In this document: in pieces, positions 56,689 through 64,000 of the stretch
How the letters are laid out: every line of letters begins with the position of its first letter
Numbering within the stretch: the stretch's first letter is position 1
Source: Phycicoccus avicenniae
GTDB taxonomy: Bacteria; Actinomycetota; Actinomycetes; Actinomycetales; Dermatophilaceae
Reading direction: 5' to 3'
NCBI RefSeq assembly: GCF_018139485.1
Contig: NZ_JAGSNF010000023.1
Span: 1 to 64,000 of the forward strand
Length of the DNA stretch: 64,000 nucleotides
Notes under the pieces: generated by a model
What the model was told of the DNA's origin: nothing
Seen by the model: the letters and a program-made list of their open reading frames with translations, nothing else
Databases searched by the model: none
Translations under genes and position numbers: made by a program

Positions 56689-57357
56689 ATGTCCGACTCC
56701 ACCGAGCAGCCCTACCGGATCGTGCTGCGGCCCATCGCCAACCCGCTCCCCATCGGCATGCTCGCCCTGCTCGTGTCGACGTCCAGCGTCGCCGCCCTCC
56801 AGCTGGGCCTCGTCCCCACCGACCAGAGCCAGGTCGTCGGCCGCGCCGTCGTCGCCCTCGCCCTGGCCCTCCAGCTGCCCGGCGCCTACCTCGGGTTCCA
56901 GGCCCGTGACCCTGCCGCCGGCACCGGCATGGCCGTCCTCGGGTCGACGTGGCTCGTCGTCGGACTCACCCTCGCCTTCGGCACCCCCGGAGAGCCCGCG
57001 CCGGGGCTCGGGATGCTCCTGCTCGCCGCCGCGGCGGCCCTCATCGTGCCGATCGCGGCGTCGATCGCGAAGCCGGTCACCGTCCTCGTGCTCGGGACGA
57101 GCCTCGTTCGGTTCGCCGTGACCGGCGTCGCCCAGCTCACCGGGTCCGCGGGGTGGGAGACCGCGGCCGGTGTCCTCGGGCTCGCCCTCGGGGCCGTCGC
57201 GCTCTACGCCGCGATGGCCTTCGAGCTCGAGGACGTCCACCAGCGCAGCGTCCTGCCGCTCGGCCGGACCGGCCCCGCGCACCACGCGATGGAGGGCGGG
57301 ATGCGCGAGCAGCTGAGCGGCATCGAGAACGAGGCCGGGGTCCGCCAGCAGCTGTGA
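56689..57357 (+). CDS. GPR1/FUN34/YaaH-like (acetate transporter family) membrane protein
   Basis: A 222-aa protein with six helices. The opening RPIANPLPIGMLAL matches the NPxPLGL-type signature of the acetate/succinate channel family (SatP). TM helices cover about 20-190, and a polar tail of about 30 residues follows. Other family motifs are weak, so the substrate is uncertain. The ATG at 56689 follows GAGAGGA. It converges with an MFS gene across a strong hairpin. Confidence 0.75.
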   Translation: MSDSTEQPYRIVLRPIANPLPIGMLALLVSTSSVAALQLGLVPTDQSQVVGRAVVALALALQLPGAYLGFQARDPAAGTGMAVLGSTWLVVGLTLAFGTPGEPAPGLGMLLLAAAAALIVPIAASIAKPVTVLVLGTSLVRFAVTGVAQLTGSAGWETAAGVLGLALGAVALYAAMAFELEDVHQRSVLPLGRTGPAHHAMEGGMREQLSGIENEAGVRQQL

Positions 57358-57358
57358 G

Positions 57359-57420
57359 CCACCGCTGGGGCCGCCCGACGGGTCGGGCTTCCGATCGCCC
57401 GTCCGGGCCGGCCCCGGTGG
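57359..57420. terminator. Long bidirectional terminator hairpin
   Basis: Arms at about 57359-57382 and 57398-57420 pair almost throughout (CCACCG with CGGTGG at the base, GGGGCCG with CGGCCCC and CCCGACGGG with CCCGTCCGGG above). It fills the gap between the stops of two convergent membrane protein genes. Confidence 0.8.
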
Positions 57421-57434
57421 GGCGACCCCCGGCC

Positions 57435-58655
57435 TCAGACGGCCGCGGGCACCTCGGGCGCCGGCTCGACGGGCGCCTGCGCCCGGGCCCGGACGTCCCG
57501 GCGGTGCAGGTGCACCGACAGCCAGAGCACTCCGAGGCCGAGGGCGGCGAAGCCGACCCCGACGACCGCCGGGGCGCGGTAGCCGTAGCCCGCGGCGATG
57601 ACGAGGCCGCCGACCCACGCGCCGAGGGCGTTGGCGAGGTTGAGCGCGGCGTGGTTGCCGGCCGCGGCGAGGGTCTGCGCCTTCCCCGCCACCTGCATGA
57701 GCCGCAGTTGGAGGTTGATGACGAGCACCGAGGCGAGGACCGACGCCGCGACGAGGACGACGGCCACGCCCACGGCGCTGCCGGCGACGAGGGCGAAGAG
57801 GCCGAGCGAGACGCCGAGCCCGACCATCCCGATGACGACCGAGCGCAGCACCGACCAGTCGCCCATCCGCCCGGCGACCATGTTGCCGACGAGGCCGGCC
57901 ACGCCGAAGACGAGGAGGTACAGCGGGACCGCGCCCTCGGACAGCCCGGTGACCTCGGTGATCGTCGGCGCGATGTAGGAGTACATGGCGAACATGCCAC
58001 CGAAGCCGATGGCGGCGACGCCGAGGGTCAGCATGACCTGGACGTTGCCGAGCGCGGCGAGCTCGGAGCGGACCGTCCGGCTGCGGTCGGCGGTGAGGCG
58101 CGGGATGCTCGCGGCGACGAGGCCGACGGTGACGACACCGACGAGGGCGACGAGCCAGTACGCGGCGCGCCACCCGGCCTGCTGTCCGAGCCACGTCGCG
58201 CCCGGGACGCCGAGGATGTTCGCGATCGGGATGCCGAGCATCACGGTGCCGACGGCGCGGCCGGAGCGACCGGCCGGGACGAGGTCGACGGCGACGAGCG
58301 CGGCGAGCCCGAAGAACGCCCCGTGCGGGAGGCCGGCGAGGACGCGGGCCGCGAAGAGGGTCTCGTAGGTCGGGGCGAGCGCGCTGAGCACGTTGCCGAC
58401 GGCGAAGGCGGCCATGAGCCCGATGAGCAGGCCCTTGCGCGGCAGCCGGGCGCCGAGGGCGGCGATGAGCGGGGCACCGACGACGACACCGAGCGCGTAC
58501 GCGGAGATCGTGTGGCCGGCCTCGGGGATGCTCACGCCGACGCCCTCGGCGATCTGCGGCAGGAGGCCCATCGTCACGAACTCGGTCGTACCGATACCGA
58601 CCCCTCCGAGGATGAGGGCGGTGAAGGCGAACCAGGGGTGGCGGGGTCGGGGCAC
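57435..58655 (-). CDS. MFS transporter, DHA1 family (AraJ/SotB-like)
   Basis: A 406-aa exporter with twelve helices. The TM1 segment GGVGIGTTEFVTMGLLPQIA is the hallmark of AraJ/SotB/chloramphenicol-resistance-type proteins, and GARLPRKGLLIGLM is motif A after TM2. It would export sugars or small toxic compounds. The GTG start at 58655 is chosen because GGAGA lies 5 nt before it; the longer open frame upstream is non-homologous. The 245-bp gap upstream contains a 17-bp direct repeat but no clear promoter. Confidence 0.88.
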   Translation of the reverse strand: MPRPRHPWFAFTALILGGVGIGTTEFVTMGLLPQIAEGVGVSIPEAGHTISAYALGVVVGAPLIAALGARLPRKGLLIGLMAAFAVGNVLSALAPTYETLFAARVLAGLPHGAFFGLAALVAVDLVPAGRSGRAVGTVMLGIPIANILGVPGATWLGQQAGWRAAYWLVALVGVVTVGLVAASIPRLTADRSRTVRSELAALGNVQVMLTLGVAAIGFGGMFAMYSYIAPTITEVTGLSEGAVPLYLLVFGVAGLVGNMVAGRMGDWSVLRSVVIGMVGLGVSLGLFALVAGSAVGVAVVLVAASVLASVLVINLQLRLMQVAGKAQTLAAAGNHAALNLANALGAWVGGLVIAAGYGYRAPAVVGVGFAALGLGVLWLSVHLHRRDVRARAQAPVEPAPEVPAAV

Positions 58656-58760
58656 GATGTCTCCAAGGAGCACGAGGGGGCGGATGTTCCCGGCACCGTC
58701 GCCGACCTTCCCATCGTCCCAGGCTGCGGGGATCCCTCCAACTCGCCGGAGCCGCCGTCC

Positions 58761-58796
58761 CACGGCCCGGCCGCCGTTGCACGGTCCGGCCGCCGT
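58761..58796. repeat. 17-bp direct repeat in the gap before the DUF2231 gene
   Basis: CACGGCCCGGCCGCCGT at 58761-58777 and 58780-58796, one mismatch, 2 nt apart, within the 245-bp gap between divergent genes. No other structure is evident in this gap. Confidence 0.7.
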
Positions 58797-58900
58797 CTCA
58801 CAGGATCCTGACAGGCGGGGGACAGCCCGCGCCCCGTCCCGCTCGGCACGGTCGGGGCACAGGTGGCGGCGACCCGTCGCCCCGGTCCTCAGGAGGTCCC

Positions 58901-59365
58901 GTGTTCGACACCGTCCTCGGTCTGCCGCTGCACCCGCTCGTCGTCCACGCCGTCGTCGTCCTCGCGCCGCTCACCGCCCTGCTCACGGTCATGGCCGTCG
59001 CGTCGACGCGGCTGCGGGAGCGGATCGGGGTCGCCCTCCCGGTGCTCGCGACGGTGACGTGGGTCGCCGCGTTCGTCGCCGAACAGTCCGGCGAGGCCCT
59101 CGAGGAGGCCGTCGGCGAGAGCGCCCTCGTCCGCGAGCACGCGGAGCTCGGCGAGCGGCTGCCGCTCGCGCTCCTCGTCGTCACCGTCCTCACGTGGGCG
59201 ATGTGGGTCCTGCACCGGCGGGCGTCCCGCGCCGGGGACCGCCCGGGCAGGGCCGCGCGGATCGTCGACGTCCTCGCCGTGCTCGCCGTCGTCGTCCTCA
59301 CGGTGCTCGTCGTCCTCGTCGGGCACTCCGGCGCCGAGGCCGTCTGGAGCGGCACCGGCGCCTGA
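58901..59365 (+). CDS. DUF2231 family membrane protein
   Basis: A 154-aa protein with four helices. The opening GLPLHPLVVHAVVVLAPL is the DUF2231 signature. The GTG at 58901 is preceded by AGGAGG. Members are often predicted membrane proteins with haem- or redox-linked histidines; two conserved His residues (His11, His16) are present here. The function is unknown. The gene precedes nadE by 31 bp but nadE has its own box. Confidence 0.87.
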   Translation: MFDTVLGLPLHPLVVHAVVVLAPLTALLTVMAVASTRLRERIGVALPVLATVTWVAAFVAEQSGEALEEAVGESALVREHAELGERLPLALLVVTVLTWAMWVLHRRASRAGDRPGRAARIVDVLAVLAVVVLTVLVVLVGHSGAEAVWSGTGA

Positions 59366-59384
59366 CGACGGCCACTGCGGGCCA

Positions 59385-59390
59385 TAGGCT
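59385..59390 (+). promoter_or_regulatory. Leaderless-type -10 box (TAGGCT)
   Basis: TAGGCT ends 6 nt before the ATG of the NAD synthetase gene at 59397. Confidence 0.6.
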
Positions 59391-59396
59391 TCCGGT

Positions 59397-61474
<2,078 letters not shown>

Positions 61475-61478
<4 letters not shown>

Positions 61479-63037
61479 GCGCCGGCTCCGACCCCGGCGC
61501 CCCCCGGACCGGCGGCTCCCCCACGCCCGACGCCCCGGACGCGACGGCCGACGGAACCGGGATCGGCGACGTCGCCGCGTCCGTCCTCGTCTTCGGCTCC
61601 TCGTGCGCCGTCCTCGTCGTCGAGATCGTCGCGCTGCGGTTGCTCGCCCCGTACTTCGGGCTGACCCTCGAGACCTCGACCCTCGTCATCGGGCTCGCGC
61701 TCGCCGCGATCGCCGCCGGTGCCTGGCTCGGCGGCCGGTGGGCCGACGGGCACGACGCCCGCGGGCTGCTCGGCCGGCTGCTGTACATCTCCGGTGCGGT
61801 CGTCGCCGCGACACCGTTCCTCGTGCGGGGCGCCGGGTCGGTCCCGGACAGCGGGCTGCTGCTGCCGGTGACGACGGCGTGCATCGTCGTCCCCGGCGCG
61901 CTGCTGTCGGCGATGACGCCGATGGTGACGAAGCTGCGCCTGGCGACCCTCGAGCAGACCGGGTCGGTCGTCGGGCGGCTGTCCGGCATCGGCACGGCGG
62001 GCGCGATCACCGGCACCGTCGTCACCGGGTTCGTCCTCATCTCGACGGTCCCGGTGACCTGGATCATGGTCGGCCTCGGGGTGCTCCTCGCGGCCGGCGG
62101 TGTCGCCACCGAGGTGCACAGCCGGCGCGCAGTCGCCGCCGCGACCGCCGCGGGCGTCCTCCTCGTCGGGGCGGGCGGGGCGCTGCTCCTGCCGTCCGGG
62201 TGCGACTACGAGACGACGTACCACTGCGCCGTCGTGCAGGCCGACCCCGACCGCGAGGGCGGGCTGTCGCTCGTCCTGGACAACCTGCGGCACTCCTACG
62301 TCGACGTGGGCGACCCGGAGTACCTCGAGTTCTCCTACGTCAAGGCGCTCGCCGCCGCGACCGAGGCGTCCTACCCCGCGGGCGAGGCGATCGACGCCCA
62401 CCACCTCGGCGGCGGCGGGCTCACCCTGCCGCGCTGGCTCGCGACGACCCGGCCCGGCACGACGAGCACCGTCTCCGAGATCGACCCGGGCGTCGTCGAG
62501 GTCGACGAGGAGCGCCTCGGCCTCGAGACCGGCCCCGACCTCGAGGTGCGCGTCGAGGACGCCCGGACCGGGCTCGACGCCATCGACGACGACTCCCGCG
62601 ACCTCGTCGTCGGCGACGCGTTCGGCGGGGTGAGCGTCCCGTGGCACCTCACGACGGTCGAGGTCCTCGGCGAGGTGCGCCGCGTCCTCGGCGACGACGG
62701 GCTGTACGCCGCGAACCTCATCGACTACCCGCCGCTCGGGTTCGCCCGCGCCGAGGTCGAGACGCTCGGCGCCGTGTTCGACCACGTCGCCCTCGCCGCG
62801 ACACCCGCGTCGGTGCGGAACGAGTCCGGTGGCAACCTCGTCGCGCTCGCGTCCGACGCCCCCATCGACACGGCCGCGTGGCAGGAGGCGCTCGACGCAC
62901 GCGACGTCGGCTGGCAGGTCATCGAGGGGGCCGAGCTCGACGCCTGGGTCGGCGACTCCCCCGTCCTCACCGACGACTACGCGCCGGTCGACCAGCTGCT
63001 GACGCCCTACCCCTCGGCGAGGGCCGTCAGCGGCTGA
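61475..63037 (+). CDS. Membrane-fused spermidine synthase-like protein
   Basis: A 520-aa protein. Residues 30-230 form about seven helices (beginning SSCAVLVVEIVALRLLAPYFGLTLE), and 240-500 form a methyltransferase/spermidine-synthase-like domain with HHLGGGGLTLPR, the acidic SEIDPGV and the VVGDAFGG region that holds the reaction-centre Asp. This is the polytopic group of spermidine synthase homologues, many of which are not proven polyamine enzymes. GTG at 61475 overlaps the nadE stop. Its 3' end overlaps an SSAT-like acetyltransferase gene by 31 bp. Confidence 0.88.
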
Positions 63038-63525
63038 CCGTCGAGCCGGTACGTCGTCCACTCCGACTGCGGGACGGCGCCGATCGACTCGTAGAAGGCG
63101 ATGCTCGGGGTGTTCCAGTTCAGGACCCACCACTCGAGGCGGCGGTAGTCCCGCTCCCGGCAGACCTGCGCGAGGGCGGCGAGCAGGCCCTTGCCGAGCC
63201 CTCCGCCGCGGTGCTGCGGGTCGACCCACAGGTCCTCGAGCCAGATGCCGTTGCGGCCGGTCCACGTCGAGTACGTGAGGAACCAGACGGCCATCCCGAC
63301 GACCTCGCCGTCGACCTCCGCGAGGTGCGCGAACGTCGTCGGCGCACCCTCGTCCGGGAAGAGCGCGGCGCGGACGTGGTCCTCGGTCGACTCGACGGCG
63401 TCGGGCTCGCGCTCGTACTCGGCGAGGTCGTGGACCATCCGCTGGATCGCGGGGACGTCGTCGGGGCCGGCGGGGCGGATCGTCCAGGAACGGCCGGCCG
63501 GGGTCGTGCCATCGGTGCTCGTCAT
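63007..63525 (-). CDS. GNAT acetyltransferase, spermidine/thialysine N-acetyltransferase (SSAT)-like
   Basis: A 172-aa GNAT. VHDLAEYEREPDAVESTEDHV and FLTYSTWTGRNGIWLEDLWV are the SSAT-family segments, and QHRGGGLGKGLLAAL binds acetyl-CoA. WWVLNWNTPSIAFYESIGA completes the fold. It would acetylate a polyamine or a related amine. TAGGGT lies 6 nt before the ATG at 63525. It converges on and overlaps the spermidine-synthase-like gene, a suggestive pairing. Confidence 0.9.
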   Translation of the reverse strand: MTSTDGTTPAGRSWTIRPAGPDDVPAIQRMVHDLAEYEREPDAVESTEDHVRAALFPDEGAPTTFAHLAEVDGEVVGMAVWFLTYSTWTGRNGIWLEDLWVDPQHRGGGLGKGLLAALAQVCRERDYRRLEWWVLNWNTPSIAFYESIGAVPQSEWTTYRLDGQPLTALAEG

Positions 63526-63531
63526 GGCGCC

Positions 63532-63537
63532 ACCCTA
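63532..63537 (-). promoter_or_regulatory. Leaderless-type -10 box (TAGGGT)
   Basis: On the minus strand TAGGGT ends 6 nt before the acetyltransferase ATG at 63525; it overlaps the stop codon region of the upstream gene. Confidence 0.6.
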
Positions 63538-64000
63538 GGAGCGAGCGCGGCGCCAGGGCGGGGGCTGTCCGTGGAGGAACCACTCCATCCGCCTCGTGAT
63601 CCACGGCAGTGCCGCGTACGTCATGACCGGCGTCATGACGAGGATCGTCGCGAGCACCCGCAGGACGAGCGGCACCCGGTCGAGGCCGACGAGCGGGATG
63701 CCCGCGTTGACGACCACGCTCAGCGGGAAGAAGACGAGGAAGATCGTCACGGCCTGCTTCCACCGCGGCGGGGCGGCCGGGGCGGGGCGCAGGTCCTCGA
63801 CGTCGACGGAGGTGGGGGCGTCGAACCAGCCCTCGATGCCCGTGCGCCGCTCGACCCGGGACTCGACGACGCCGAGCCCGACGGCGGCGTCGCGCCACCA
63901 GGCCCGCTCGTCCGAGGACTCCCACCGGTCGAGGGCGTCCGCGTCGGCGAAGCGGTAGAGCATCTGCCACGTGCCGTCACCGGGGTCGGGACGGACCCAG
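63535..64000 (-). CDS. Antibiotic biosynthesis monooxygenase-domain membrane protein (5' end outside window)
   Basis: The frame is open from the window edge (codons from 63999) to the stop at 63535, about 155 residues. The N-terminal part ends in a ferredoxin-like ABM domain (WQMLYRFADADALDRWESSDERAWW). This is followed by two helices (VTIFLVFFPLSVVVNAGIPL and the VLATILVMTPVMTYAALP segment) and an Arg-rich tail, the standard form of membrane ABM-superfamily proteins of unknown function. An internal ATG at 63963 is not the start, because the ABM domain extends upstream of it. Confidence 0.85.
   Translation of the reverse strand, partial: WVRPDPGDGTWQMLYRFADADALDRWESSDERAWWRDAAVGLGVVESRVERRTGIEGWFDAPTSVDVEDLRPAPAAPPRWKQAVTIFLVFFPLSVVVNAGIPLVGLDRVPLVLRVLATILVMTPVMTYAALPWITRRMEWFLHGQPPPWRRARS

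Overview
The window is a contiguous, very GC-rich, densely packed chromosomal segment from an actinobacterium. The bacterial proteasome activator Bpa with its C-terminal GQYL, an IdeR/DtxR-type iron box, many GTG starts, 4-bp ATGA/GTGA gene overlaps and TAnnnT boxes placed 6-7 nt before start codons all point there. A member of the Micrococcales or a related order seems likely, but the genus cannot be read from the sequence. The layout looks like ordinary core and metabolic chromosome: I saw no prophage, integrative element, CRISPR array, rRNA, tRNA or recognisable defence locus. The only mobile DNA is the right end of an IS30-family element at the left edge.

Layout. 1-127 is the IS30 end, followed by a 17-bp tandem array (154-271). 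324-3383 (minus) is a TPP-riboswitch-controlled ECF transporter for a thiamine precursor. 3477-4941 is a translationally coupled run of DUF4235, YbaK-type deacylase and alpha/beta hydrolase. 5015-9476 carries a methyltransferase, a GT-C membrane protein, a MobA-like protein, a quinone oxidoreductase and a DUF1304 protein. An acyl-CoA ligase faces them. 11332-15679 is a PadR-controlled MacB-like ABC system with a double operator. 15808-18586 holds an MFS exporter, a YozG/DUF2975 pair and Bpa. 18574-23284 (minus) is a ferric-siderophore uptake operon behind an IdeR box. 23421-28587 has a LysR/TDT-transporter pair, a flavoprotein dehydrogenase and an NRAMP-like carrier. 28648-31693 is a two-component system coupled to a TAXI-type binding protein.

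31637-37209 has a HAD phosphatase, a DUF998-metallophosphoesterase fusion, a secreted S1 protease and a sucrase/ferredoxin-like protein. 37260-45564 is a pentose (probably xylose) locus: XylFGH-type ABC importer, ROK repressor, SorC-type regulator and xylulokinase. A secreted SGNH esterase interrupted by an in-frame TGA lies within it. 45597-51091 has assorted oxidoreductases, a PNPOx-fold protein and an SDR pair. 51364-53240 is a CPxC membrane protein beside a disulfide flavoprotein. 53275-56614 (minus) is a crotonase/molybdoenzyme/129-aa operon. 56689-64000 has a GPR1/FUN34/YaaH-type protein, an MFS exporter, DUF2231, NAD synthetase, a membrane spermidine-synthase-like protein, an SSAT-like acetyltransferase and a truncated monooxygenase-like membrane protein.

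How it fits together. Iron supply (siderophore reductase, lipoprotein, two permeases, ATPase) and thiamine supply are each tied to a recognisable cis-element. Pentose uptake, its repressor and the kinase cluster together without xylA in view. The MobA-like protein could serve the molybdoenzyme. Intergenic DNA is unusually structured. One ~32-bp repeat occurs in both long gaps (11.1 kb and 36.1 kb), a nested palindrome cluster sits at 51.15-51.3 kb, and a 17-bp array lies at 0.15-0.27 kb. The best candidates for something new are this repeat family, the TGA-interrupted esterase with a hairpin just after the TGA, and the CPxC membrane protein/flavoprotein pair.
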